This document shows positions 26,545 through 34,575 of a stretch of DNA of 64,000 bases, piece after piece (position 1 is the first letter of the stretch; each line of letters begins with the position of its first letter). The DNA comes from Caldilinea sp. CFX5 (GTDB taxonomy: Bacteria > Chloroflexota > Anaerolineae > Caldilineales > Caldilineaceae): contig QWII01000028.1 of assembly GCA_021405325.1 (NCBI GenBank), positions 1-64,000 of the forward strand, written 5' to 3'. Both the position numbers and the translations under genes were made by a program. The notes under the pieces were generated by a model. It was given only the letters and a program-made list of their open reading frames with translations. It was not told the DNA's origin and made no database searches.

Positions 26545-26837
26545 TGAGCAGACCTCTGCTGCCATCGAGTCTCAAGTTCTGCGATTGCATCTTTCAAAGG
26601 GAAGAATTCTCCCTGCTCGAATTGTTGTTCACCAATCGCGATATTAGTCGCTAACTCCGCTTCTTCTAACTCTGCTAATCGCTCGATCATAGCGTCAAAG
26701 ACTTCAACACTAAGTAGACATAACTTCGGTCTACCCTCATCCGTTAAAATTAACGGGCGCTGTTGGGCTTTTTGTACGACAGTAACCAAGTCGGTTTGCA
26801 GATCCGTCGTAGGGATAATCCAATCTGTGATTTTCAT
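26541..26837 (-). CDS. Phd/YefM-type antitoxin
   Basis: The 98-aa protein shows the Phd/YefM DNA-binding fold pattern: IIPTTDLQTDLVTVVQKAQQ, then PLILTDEGRPKLCLLSVEVFDAM, followed by an acidic helical C-terminus (LAELEEAELATNIAIGEQQF) of the kind that wraps a toxin. The ATG at 26837 is preceded by AGAGGAG. The C-terminus is somewhat longer than in minimal Phd proteins. The downstream overlapping 57-aa frame is in the toxin position but is not a recognised toxin. Such antitoxins usually repress their own promoter. No operator was identified here. Confidence 0.75.
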   Translation of the reverse strand: MKITDWIIPTTDLQTDLVTVVQKAQQRPLILTDEGRPKLCLLSVEVFDAMIERLAELEEAELATNIAIGEQQFEQGEFFPLKDAIAELETRWQQRSAQ

Positions 26838-26974
26838 CCTCGGTTCACTCCTCTTGCACATTTGCTCAAGCTATCACCGATTAGCCGAACGTTACTAATA
26901 TGTGCAAGTATATGCTTCACCATGCCCAACTGTCAATATGAACGGAATAAAATAAGCAACGAATGAATTGTTGG

Positions 26975-27955
26975 TCATTTACCCTGGCGCGGATTAAACG
27001 CATCATTGAGACCATCCCCCAGAAAGATAAAAGCAACCTGGATCACCCCAATCGTCACCGCCGGCACGAGCATCAGGTGGGGAAAGGTGCGCCAGAGTTC
27101 GAGACTATCGGCCAGCATACTGCCCCAACTGGCATTGGGTGGTTGTACGCCAATGCCCAGGAAGCTGAGGGAAGATTCGGCCAGAATGGCCCCACCCATG
27201 CCCTGTGTCACGGCGACAATCAGCGGGCCAAAGGCATTGGGAACGATGTGGCGGCTCATAATGCGCGGCGTCGTCGCGCCAACCGATCGCGCCGCCTCGA
27301 CATAAAGTGTCCGCCCGATGCTGAGCACCTGGCCGCGAATCAACCGGGCATAGCCGGCCCAGCCGATCAAGGCCAGCGCGCCAAAGACCAGGACATAATC
27401 GAGCCAGAGCGTGTTGAGAAAGGCCGGGTTTTTGGTCTGGGCATACATTGCTTCAAACCAGGCGCTAATCGGCCGTTTGAGCGCCGTGTTGACCAGCATC
27501 GCCACCAGCAGGCCGGAGAGGGACATGGTAATATCGGTGATCCACATGACAAACTCATCCACTCGGCCGCGCAAAAAACCGGCGGCGGTGCCTAGCGCCA
27601 CGCCGATAAAGAGGCTGATCGCCGTTGTCGTCAACGCCACCAGGGCCGCCGTGCGTGCGCCGTAGAGAATGCGGCTAAAAATATCGCGGCCGAGCGGGTC
27701 GGTGCCAAACCAGTGGGTGGCCGAGGGGCTTTGTGACGCGGAATCGATATTTTGCGCCAGAAAGTCATAGGGTGCGATGACCGGGCCGAAAATGGCGGCA
27801 ACGAGAAAGAGCAAGACAATGATCAACCCTAGCACAGCCAGGCGGTTGCGCAACAAACGGCGCAGCGCCGTACTCCACAAACTGCGCACCTTGGTCGGTG
27901 TTTGCACTTCCAGGGAGAGAGCAGGCGAAGCCTTTGCAATGGTAGTCATAAGCAT
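26975..27955 (-). CDS. ABC transporter permease, DppC/OppC type
   Basis: The 326-aa membrane protein matches the second permease of peptide/nickel/opine-type importers. It has the N-terminal OppC_N segment (LLRNRLAVLGLIIVLLFLVAAIF) and the SATHWFGTDPLGRDIFSRILYGAR motif (residues about 75-100). The EAA loop includes VEAARSVGATTPRIMSRHIVPN, and a GMGGAILAESSLSFLGIGVQ region follows. It is the third gene after the binding protein and DppB-type permease. Two starts are close together (27955 and 27949), neither with a clear ribosome-binding site because repeats precede them. No ATPase subunit genes follow, so energy coupling must come from elsewhere in the genome. Confidence 0.88.
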   Translation of the reverse strand: MLMTTIAKASPALSLEVQTPTKVRSLWSTALRRLLRNRLAVLGLIIVLLFLVAAIFGPVIAPYDFLAQNIDSASQSPSATHWFGTDPLGRDIFSRILYGARTAALVALTTTAISLFIGVALGTAAGFLRGRVDEFVMWITDITMSLSGLLVAMLVNTALKRPISAWFEAMYAQTKNPAFLNTLWLDYVLVFGALALIGWAGYARLIRGQVLSIGRTLYVEAARSVGATTPRIMSRHIVPNAFGPLIVAVTQGMGGAILAESSLSFLGIGVQPPNASWGSMLADSLELWRTFPHLMLVPAVTIGVIQVAFIFLGDGLNDAFNPRQGK

Positions 27956-27956
27956 T

Positions 27957-28018
27957 TCGTGATTCGTGGTTCGTGGTTCGTGATTCGTGAGTGAAGCAAG
28001 TTCACGTAACACGTAGCA
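27957..28018. repeat. CGTGATTCGTGGTTCGTG-type dispersed repeat between permease genes
   Basis: Almost the entire gap between the two permease genes consists of reiterated words (GTGATTCGTGGTTCGTGG then TTCACGTAACACGTAGCACG). The two halves are partly inverted (TTCGTG versus CACGTAA). The same vocabulary appears at 778-808, 16206-16245 and 51319-51345, always immediately upstream of a start or between genes. Confidence 0.65.
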
Positions 28019-28023
28019 CGATC

Positions 28024-28971
28024 TCAGCTACGGGTAATCCGCGGGTCGAGCAAGGGATAGATCAGATCGACAAGCAAGTTGCTCACCATCACGATCAAGG
28101 TGCCGACCAGAACCACCGCCATGATAATCGGGTAATCGACTTGTTGCAAGCCCTGGACGGTCAGTTTGCCAAAACCGGGAATGTTGAAGATCAATTCCAC
28201 AAAAAGTGCGCCGTTGACCAACGACATCATGATCATCCCCAGCGAGGTGACAACCGGGATCATCACCGGGCGCAACATGTGGCGCATGATGACGATCCGT
28301 TCGGGCAACCCTTTGGCGCGCGCCGTGCGGATATAGTCATCGGTGATCACTTCGAGCATGGCGGCGCGGGTTTGGCGCACAATGGTCGGCAAGGGGCCAA
28401 GCGCCATGACGGCCACCGGCAGAATGACTTGGGTGTTAAAGATCCCTTTCCAGCCAAAGGGTACATCCATCACCTGTAAAACCAGGACTAACAGCACCAA
28501 CAGCAGCGGGCCGGTGACAAAGAGCGGCACGGCATTGAGAAAGACCGTCATGCCGACGACCAGGGTGTCGATCCACTGGTTATGTTTGAGCGCGGCCAGC
28601 ACCCCCAACGGAATGCCAATCAGCGCCGCCATGATCGTCGCCACCAGACCGATCTGCATGGAGATGGGCAGCCGCACCTGGATCATGGTCAGCACCGCCC
28701 GTTTTTCGCGGATCGAGTTGCCAAAATCGCCTTGCAGCAAATTTTTCACATAATTGGCAAACTGGACCGGAAAGGGTTGATCCAGCCCGTATTTGGCGCG
28801 AATCTTCTCCACCATCTCATCGCTGACGGTCATGCTACCCTCGCGCAGGTCAATAAACATGCGCCGAATCGGGTCGCCCGCGCCATAAAACATCATAGCA
28901 TACGAGACAAACAAGACCAGCAGCAACCCGGTGATCCAGCGTAAAGCGCGTGTGGCGAGATAGGTAATCAT
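28024..28971 (-). CDS. ABC transporter permease, DppB/OppB type
   Basis: The 315-aa protein is the first permease of a Dpp/Opp-type importer. It has an N-terminal membrane helix (LRWITGLLLVLFVSYAMMFYG), the QPFPVQFANYVKNLLQGDFGNSI region typical of this family, and further membrane helices. The EAA loop VITDDYIRTARAKGLPERIV is followed by MRHMLRPVMIPVVTSLG, and the C-terminal region reads VELIFNIPGFGKLTVQG. It is encoded between the binding protein and the OppC-type permease. A perfect 29-bp hairpin lies between it and the binding-protein gene. Confidence 0.9.
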   Translation of the reverse strand: MITYLATRALRWITGLLLVLFVSYAMMFYGAGDPIRRMFIDLREGSMTVSDEMVEKIRAKYGLDQPFPVQFANYVKNLLQGDFGNSIREKRAVLTMIQVRLPISMQIGLVATIMAALIGIPLGVLAALKHNQWIDTLVVGMTVFLNAVPLFVTGPLLLVLLVLVLQVMDVPFGWKGIFNTQVILPVAVMALGPLPTIVRQTRAAMLEVITDDYIRTARAKGLPERIVIMRHMLRPVMIPVVTSLGMIMMSLVNGALFVELIFNIPGFGKLTVQGLQQVDYPIIMAVVLVGTLIVMVSNLLVDLIYPLLDPRITRS

Positions 28972-28993
28972 CAGGTAACAATCGCTCCTCTGT

Positions 28994-29066
28994 GCTGGTT
29001 AGGTGGTTGGTTGGTTCGTTGGTTGAGCTTGTCGAAGCCAACGAACCAACCAACCACCTAACCAGC
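28994..29066. repeat. perfect 29-bp inverted repeat downstream of the binding-protein gene
   Basis: Arms at 28994-29022 and 29038-29066 are perfectly complementary, built from GGTTGGTTGGTTCGTTGG-type words, with a 15-nt loop reading TTGAGCTTGTCGAAG. The element starts 13 nt after the binding-protein stop (minus strand) and precedes the permease gene. By analogy with intercistronic hairpins such as those between malE and malF in E. coli, it may protect the binding-protein mRNA and lower permease expression. That function is inference. Confidence 0.92.
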
Positions 29067-29079
29067 TAACGAACTACCA

Positions 29080-30840
29080 TCAATGCGCCGCAATATAAAT
29101 CTTCCACGGCTCGATCAGCCCCACATCCGGGCCGCTGATCAAGTTCTTGACATATTCGCGGACAACGCGGGCGGAATCGGGGTTGCCGAAGAAGAGTACC
29201 ATGTAATCATCCATAAACTTGCGTTGCGCTTCCAGCGTCAATTCGCAGCGTTGCGGATCATCCACCGGCGTGCCTTGCGCTTGTTCGATCAGCGCTTCGA
29301 TTTCGGCGTTCTTGTAACCGGCCATGATCGCCTTTTCAGCGCCGCCGCTGACAATGGGGCCAGCCGAGTGGGCGGCCACCCACATGTACTGGGCCGAATC
29401 GGGGAAGCGGACGACCACGTCATCACGCAGAAGGTTGAGTTTTGCTTCGTCTTCGCCAAATTCATCGGGGCGCACCTTGAACTCGACATTGGTAATGCCC
29501 AGGTTCTGCCGCCAGAATTCGACGACGGCCTCCAGGGCGCGGTTCATCGGCGGCCAGTCGCCACGGGGCGAGACGCGGATCTTGGGCAGGTTTTCGGCGC
29601 TGCCATATTTGGAGGCGGCCAGGGCGGCTTTGGCGGCTTCGGGATCATATTGATACCAGGAGGCATCACTCTGATTGCAGGGCAGGTCGGTGTCGATCAT
29701 CTGGTAGACCATCGACGCATCGCCTTCGGGGAAGGCCGCTTTGAAGACGGCTTCAAAATCCACGGCGAGGATCAACGCCTTGCGCACGTTGACATCGTCG
29801 GTTGGCTCGGCGCTGGGGCGTAGCCAGAAGTTGTTAAAGCCAATCGACTTGGTTGGGCGGAAGACATCGGGCAGTTGCTCCTTGATGGAGGTGGAGACGC
29901 CGGCAATGGTCGTGTCAACCTGGTCGTTGAGCATCATGGTGGCGACGGTTTCCGCTTCCGGGATAAACTGGAAGGTGATCTGGGTCAAATACGGGCCTTC
30001 ATCGCCCCACCAGTTGGGGTTCGGCACCATCGTCGCTTCGCCCAGGTCGGCATTATAAGATTCCAACATATAAGGGCCGCTGACCGCCGGACTGTTTTCC
30101 GGCTTCCAGAATTCTTCCACATTGCCACGCGCCTGTTCGGCCTTCACCGGGTTCATGTGGGTGGTGGCAATGCGATAGTGGAAGAGCGGGTCCGGGGCGA
30201 TCAGCTTGACCTTGAAAGTGGCGTCATCGACCACGGTCAGGCCGGTCATGTCGGTGGTCTTCTGCTCAAAGACATCTTGGAAGCCTTCGATCTTGCCGAT
30301 ATAGCCGGTGATGCGGCCATGTTCGGTGAGCGGATCAGCCATGATCTCCCAGGTGCCTTTGACATCCGCGGCCGTCACCGGAGTGCCATCCGACCATTTG
30401 GCCCGTGGATCGATCGAGAAGACCCATTCGGTGAAATCTTCGTTGGGTTTCCACTCGGTAAAGATACCGGGCTTGAGATCCTGGAACGCCTCGTCAAAGT
30501 ACATAGGCGGCATCCAGACCAAGGGCTGCCAGCTCTGCTGGTCGCCGCCGCCGCGCATGGGGGTGAAGGTGAAGGAAGCCGAGCCGGAGGAGCCGGTGGC
30601 GATACGCAAGACCTGTTCTGGCGCCGCATCTGCCGGCAGAGTCACCGCCGGGGCCGCAGCGCTTTCACCACCAGCCGCCGGTGCGGCGCTTTCGCCGCCG
30701 GACGCGGGCGCCGCCGGGGCGCCAGGCGTAGCACAAGCGGCGAGAAGTAACGACAAAACAACAAGAACGGAAAGCAACTTAGCCGTTAGCTGCACCCTGT
30801 GATAGGCAGGTGCGCTGCGAGAACGCTTGGCAACAGACAT
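29080..30840 (-). CDS. extracellular solute-binding lipoprotein, SBP family 5
   Basis: The 586-aa protein starts with a lipoprotein signal (LLSVLVVLSLLLAAC, lipobox LAAC), then an Ala/Pro/Gly/Ser-rich tether and a large periplasmic-type domain of the peptide/nickel-binding SBP_bac_5 family. Examples are FTEWVFSIDPRAKWSDGTPV near residue 135, NVRKALILAVDFEAV near 355, and a C-terminal LTLEAQRKFMDDYMVLFF. Family members bind oligopeptides, but several bind oligosaccharides. The LacI regulator next door favours a sugar ligand. The ATG at 30840 has AAGGAGG 9 nt upstream, and its promoter and operator are described separately. Confidence 0.9.
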   Translation of the reverse strand: MSVAKRSRSAPAYHRVQLTAKLLSVLVVLSLLLAACATPGAPAAPASGGESAAPAAGGESAAAPAVTLPADAAPEQVLRIATGSSGSASFTFTPMRGGGDQQSWQPLVWMPPMYFDEAFQDLKPGIFTEWKPNEDFTEWVFSIDPRAKWSDGTPVTAADVKGTWEIMADPLTEHGRITGYIGKIEGFQDVFEQKTTDMTGLTVVDDATFKVKLIAPDPLFHYRIATTHMNPVKAEQARGNVEEFWKPENSPAVSGPYMLESYNADLGEATMVPNPNWWGDEGPYLTQITFQFIPEAETVATMMLNDQVDTTIAGVSTSIKEQLPDVFRPTKSIGFNNFWLRPSAEPTDDVNVRKALILAVDFEAVFKAAFPEGDASMVYQMIDTDLPCNQSDASWYQYDPEAAKAALAASKYGSAENLPKIRVSPRGDWPPMNRALEAVVEFWRQNLGITNVEFKVRPDEFGEDEAKLNLLRDDVVVRFPDSAQYMWVAAHSAGPIVSGGAEKAIMAGYKNAEIEALIEQAQGTPVDDPQRCELTLEAQRKFMDDYMVLFFGNPDSARVVREYVKNLISGPDVGLIEPWKIYIAAH

Positions 30841-30929
30841 AGAGCGATTTCCTCCTTACGAGTCTTCTTTATGGTTGGATTGAGACATTAGCGCCGAATT
30901 GCTCGTGGCAAGAAGATGAGGGACCATTA

Positions 30930-30945
30930 CTGGAAACGTTTCCAG
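30930..30945. promoter_or_regulatory. LacI-family operator
   Basis: A perfect 16-bp palindrome, CTGGAAACGTTTCCAG, with the central CG and the half-site TGGAAAC that are hallmarks of LacI/GalR-family operators. It lies just downstream of the -10 box of the binding-protein promoter, where bound repressor would block transcription. The divergently located LacI-family gene ending at 31034 is the obvious candidate regulator. Confidence 0.85.
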
Positions 30946-30960
30946 CAAGTGCTGGCACTT

Positions 30961-30989
30961 ATTGTATCAAAGCCACCACCATCTGTCAA
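30961..30989 (-). promoter_or_regulatory. sigma-70-type promoter of the transporter operon
   Basis: On the minus strand, -35 TTGACA (30984-30989) and -10 TACAAT (30961-30966) are separated by exactly 17 nt. The predicted start is near 30954, so the palindromic operator lies about +10 to +25. The 5' leader of the binding-protein mRNA would be about 115 nt. Confidence 0.82.
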
Positions 30990-31033
30990 ACAGGAAAAAC
31001 GACTAGCGAGTGCGTTGCACGGGTGATGACCAC

Positions 31034-32095
31034 TCATGAAACGGCAGCGCTCTTTGCCCTGTACAACGCACTCGCTGTGGTGGGCGCACAAGTGGAGGAT
31101 TCACGCACAAGCAACTGGGTTGGCAAAACAACCGTTTCGGCGCGCTTGTGCAACAGGAGGTTGAGCAGCAGCCGCGCAGCCGTTTCACCGATCAAGCCCA
31201 AATCGCGCGCAACGACGGTAATCGATGGCGTATGTAAACGGGTCAAATCGGTGTCATCACAGCCAATCAGCGCCAGGTCGCGCCCGATCACAAGCCCCCG
31301 TTCCTGTAATGCCTGGAGGACGCCGCTCAAAATTAGGTTGCCGCCGGCGATCAGCGCTGTCGGTGGGTGCGCCAGGGCAAAGAGCGCCTGGGTTTCCTGA
31401 TACCCTACCTGCTGGTTCATGCCAACCGCGCGCACCAGGGTCTGATCAACCGCCACACCGGCTTCGGCAAAGCCCGTATAATACCCCGCCAAGCGCGCCC
31501 GCGCCGGGTCGAAATGCTCCGGGCCGCCAATCAAGCCGATACGGCGATGGCCTTGCGCCAGCAAGTGCAACACCGCCATCTTTGTACCGACACTGTGATC
31601 GGATTGCACGGCGCTGATCTGGGCGTGGTCGGGCCGTTGACGGTCGAGCATCACCGTCGGCACTTTGACTTCGTGCAGCAGATCGGTCACCTGTGTCGGG
31701 CCATTGACAGCCGTAGAGAGAATCACGCCGCTCACTTGCCGCCGGGTAAAGAGGTTGAGATAGGCCAGGTCGGCCTCCGGCTGGTTTTGCGAACAGGCCA
31801 ACAACATGGCATAGCCATATTGGGCCAGATAGTTGCTGGCGCTGGTGAAAATGTCGGCCATGATCGGGTTGGAGATAGCGCCCACCAAAAAGCCGACCGT
31901 ACGCGTATCGCCACGGCGCAAGCTGTGGGCCAGGAAATCGGGTTCATAGCCCAACGCCCGCGCGGCATTTTCAACCCGTAGGCGTAGTTTCTCAGAAACA
32001 TGGGGATGTTCACTCAAGGCGCGCGAAACCGACGAGATCGAGACCCCCGCCTGCCGGGCGACATCGTGAATGGTGACTTTTTTGTTGATCTCCAT
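31034..32095 (-). CDS. LacI-family transcriptional regulator
   Basis: The 353-aa protein has the LacI helix-turn-helix at its extreme N-terminus (VTIHDVARQAGVSISSVSRAL), the hinge helix region AARALGYEPDFLAHSLRRGDTRTVGFLVG, and a periplasmic-binding-like effector domain (for example LLAQGHRRIGLIGGPEHFDPA and FALIGCDDTDLTR-type motifs). It should bind a sugar or related effector and repress the transporter operon through the palindrome at 30930-30945. The ATG at 32095 is chosen because the HTH starts seven residues later. The frame continues upstream but would overlap the divergent promoter region. Confidence 0.9.
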   Translation of the reverse strand: MEINKKVTIHDVARQAGVSISSVSRALSEHPHVSEKLRLRVENAARALGYEPDFLAHSLRRGDTRTVGFLVGAISNPIMADIFTSASNYLAQYGYAMLLACSQNQPEADLAYLNLFTRRQVSGVILSTAVNGPTQVTDLLHEVKVPTVMLDRQRPDHAQISAVQSDHSVGTKMAVLHLLAQGHRRIGLIGGPEHFDPARARLAGYYTGFAEAGVAVDQTLVRAVGMNQQVGYQETQALFALAHPPTALIAGGNLILSGVLQALQERGLVIGRDLALIGCDDTDLTRLHTPSITVVARDLGLIGETAARLLLNLLLHKRAETVVLPTQLLVRESSTCAPTTASALYRAKSAAVS

Positions 32096-32187
32096 GTTGC
32101 CTATTGTAATGCGCCTATTGACTTTCGGGCAAAACGCGACTACAATCTCCAAGACGCAGCCGGTAAGCGTGCGCAAAGGAGAACGAA

Positions 32188-33264
32188 ATGAGTGCAAAAA
32201 TTGTCGAACCACCGATTGTACTAGCGTCAAAGCCGGTAGTCACCAATGGCGCGGCTACTATGACGAACGCTGATTCGCAAACCAATGGTATGCATGATAC
32301 CCTACCGAGCTTACCCACCTTCCCCCTGGAATCCGGTTGGCGTACTGTCCGTGATCCGGTCAGTGGCGCGTCTCGCCAAGTACCCTTAACGCTGCGCGAC
32401 ATCCTTTTTCCAACCGAAGATGATATCGGAGTTGTCTACATGGCGCAAAGCCCCATGCACAATTTGTTGACTGGCCTGTTGTATGCCATGTTGCATACCT
32501 ATCTTGGCGTGCGGGAGTGGCTGATTCTCCATGATGTACTCGTATTGTGGGGCATTCGTGGCATCCCGCCGAAGAGTCCGGATATCGTTGCTTTTCCCGG
32601 CGGGCGCTTCCCAGCCAAGGAAAAATCCTACCGGGTCGGGCGTGACGGCCCAATGCCGGCCTTTGTCATCGAAATCACTTCTGACGAGACGCGGGCCGAT
32701 GATTTGTATATCAAGCCGCTCCACTATGCCGCGTTGGGTATCCAGGAATTTTTGATCATTGATATTTTGAATAAAGCCACCGAACCGTGGGAGTTGATCG
32801 GCTTTCGGTTGGACAACGGTCCCTACTATCGCCGCTTGCCGGCTGATGCCGAAGGGGGCGTCACCTTTACTACCGTTGGTTTGCGCTTTGTGGCGGTCAA
32901 TCGCTCCCGAATTGAGGTTTATGATAGCGCCACCGGGCAACGCCTCTTTACTAGTGAGGAATTGAAGGCTCAAGCGGAAGCGGAAGCGCAACGCGCTGAA
33001 GTCGAAGCGCAACGCGCTGAAGTCGAAGCGCAACGCGCTGAAGCCGAAGCGCAACGCGCTGAAGCCGAAGCGCAACGCGCCGAAGCCGAAGCGCAACGCG
33101 CTGAAGCCGAAGCGCAACGCGCTGAAGCCGAAGCTGTGCGCGCTAGAATGGAAGCCGCCGCCCGCCGTAAAGCGGAAGCGCGCAACGCTGAACTGGAACG
33201 CCAACTCCGTGAATTACGCAGCCAATATAACATCCAGTCACCACCGGAAGAAGGACAGGGATAA
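32188..33264 (+). CDS. Uma2-family (DUF820) putative endonuclease with heptad coiled-coil tail
   Basis: The 358-aa protein contains a Uma2/DUF820 restriction-endonuclease-like domain (residues about 65-240): MAQSPMHNLLTGLLYAMLHTYLG, PPKSPDIVAFPGGRF with the catalytic-type PD, and PAFVIEITSDETRADDLYIK holding the E-x-x and downstream Lys. The C-terminal 95 residues form a regular heptad coiled coil of repeated AQRAE(V/A)E units. Uma2 proteins are abundant in cyanobacteria and Chloroflexota, and their cellular role is unclear. The ATG has AAGGAG 8 nt upstream and diverges from the lacI-type gene. Confidence 0.85.
   Translation: MSAKIVEPPIVLASKPVVTNGAATMTNADSQTNGMHDTLPSLPTFPLESGWRTVRDPVSGASRQVPLTLRDILFPTEDDIGVVYMAQSPMHNLLTGLLYAMLHTYLGVREWLILHDVLVLWGIRGIPPKSPDIVAFPGGRFPAKEKSYRVGRDGPMPAFVIEITSDETRADDLYIKPLHYAALGIQEFLIIDILNKATEPWELIGFRLDNGPYYRRLPADAEGGVTFTTVGLRFVAVNRSRIEVYDSATGQRLFTSEELKAQAEAEAQRAEVEAQRAEVEAQRAEAEAQRAEAEAQRAEAEAQRAEAEAQRAEAEAVRARMEAAARRKAEARNAELERQLRELRSQYNIQSPPEEGQG
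32983..33129 (+). repeat. 21-bp coding tandem repeat in the Uma2 gene
   Basis: Seven consecutive copies of a 21-bp unit (GAAGCGCAACGCGCTGAAGYC, allowing T/C changes) encode perfect seven-residue heptads. The copies are nearly identical at nucleotide level, so the number of heptads, and thus coiled-coil length, can change by slippage or recombination in frame. Confidence 0.9.
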
Positions 33265-33271
33265 GAAGCTG

Positions 33272-34405
33272 TTACTGTAAGAAATCGGCAAAATTTTCTT
33301 GCGAAATGGTTTCGAGATCAGCGGTCGGGTAGGCATCTAGGAACTCCTGGGCGGTTGCGCGTTTGATAGCGCCGCCGCTCCACTTAAATTCAAAGCCAAG
33401 CAATCTGCCGCCCTGTTCTTCGATCAGATCGATCTCTTTCTGGTCGTAGGTGCGCCAGAAGTAGCGATTGACCAGGCGACCGGCATATTCATGGGCTTTC
33501 CTCCGCTCCGTCATGAGGAAATTTTCCCACAGTTCGCCTACATCGTTGCGTAGCGCCAGGGGGTTAAAGTTCTGGATCAGACTATTGCGCACGCCATTGT
33601 CATAGAAGTAGTAGCGGGCATTCTTGGTGATCTCCTTGCGCAAATTGCGTGAGAAGCCGCCCACCCGGTAGATGACAAAGACCTTCTCCAAGAGATCCAG
33701 ATACCGCTCCACTGTTTGGCGGTTGATGCTGAGGTTGGTGGCTAGTTCACTGACCGAGACCTCGTGGCCGATCTGAAAAGCCAGCAGTCGCAACAGATCG
33801 ACCAGCTTATCGGCGCGGCGCAACCCTTCCAATTCAAGCAGATCGCGGAAGAGATAGGAACCGACCAACTCACCCAGCAGCCGTTCGCGCAAGTGGGCCG
33901 GACTGGTCACGATCTCCGGGTAGCCGCCCCAGATCAACCACTGTTCCAGCGCCGCGCGCGCTTCAAATGCACCCAGCGCCCGGCTGATTTCGGGGTAGCT
34001 CAAGGGATAGAGGGTAAAGGTCAGCCTCCGGCCGGTCAGCGGTTCGTTGACCTTATTCGCCAGATCAAACGAAGCGGAACCCGTGGCAAGAATGGTGATC
34101 TCCGGGTGGTTATCAATCAAAATCTTCAAGTTGAGACCAATATCAGACACCCGCTGCGCTTCATCAATGATCAAGACCTCGGCGTCGGCAAGGACGGCAT
34201 CCAGCGTCTGGCGATTTTGCGACGCTAGGGCGTCTCGGTAAAGTAGTTCGTCGGCGTTGATGTAGCGCGTGCGGCGGTTGATTGTCTGCAATAGCTCCTT
34301 TGCCAACGTCGTTTTGCCAACCTGGCGCGGGCCATAGAGGACGATCACCTTGCCGGGGAGCAGGCTGGTTTGGAGTAGTGTTTGGAGCAAGCGTTCAATT
34401 TTCAT
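33272..34405 (-). CDS. AAA_14/DUF4143 ATPase
   Basis: The 377-aa protein has an N-terminal P-loop (VIVLYGPRQVGKTTLAKELL, Walker A residues 25-33), a Walker B-like VLIIDEAQRV, and a sensor-type ILATGSASFDLANKV. The DUF4143 C-terminal domain includes LSINRQTVERYLDLLEKVFVI and the nuclease-like closing part IDLIEEQGGRLLGFEFKW. This is the widespread archaeal/bacterial family often called ATP-binding protein. Its function is unknown, and genomic linkage to TA-like systems has been suggested. The ATG at 34405 starts MKIERLLQTL. Stop codons of this gene and the Uma2 gene face each other 7 nt apart. Confidence 0.87.
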   Translation of the reverse strand: MKIERLLQTLLQTSLLPGKVIVLYGPRQVGKTTLAKELLQTINRRTRYINADELLYRDALASQNRQTLDAVLADAEVLIIDEAQRVSDIGLNLKILIDNHPEITILATGSASFDLANKVNEPLTGRRLTFTLYPLSYPEISRALGAFEARAALEQWLIWGGYPEIVTSPAHLRERLLGELVGSYLFRDLLELEGLRRADKLVDLLRLLAFQIGHEVSVSELATNLSINRQTVERYLDLLEKVFVIYRVGGFSRNLRKEITKNARYYFYDNGVRNSLIQNFNPLALRNDVGELWENFLMTERRKAHEYAGRLVNRYFWRTYDQKEIDLIEEQGGRLLGFEFKWSGGAIKRATAQEFLDAYPTADLETISQENFADFLQ

Positions 34406-34575
34406 GAATTTATTATAGCAAACCATCGGTATTTATAGAAATTTTATTGTATAGATCTAATTCTTCGTTTTTTTCTTTCTTTAGGCAGAACTTACAAACT
34501 ACAAACAGAAATCATTGACAAAATAATCGAAAAGCGATTTTTCTTTGTCTGATTCTGCCTTCTAAGGTTAGATAA

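Noticed and set aside
31034..32230. Longer LacI-family protein from the upstream in-frame start
   Set aside because: The extra N-terminus would precede the HTH and overlap the divergent Uma2 start; LacI proteins begin directly before the HTH.
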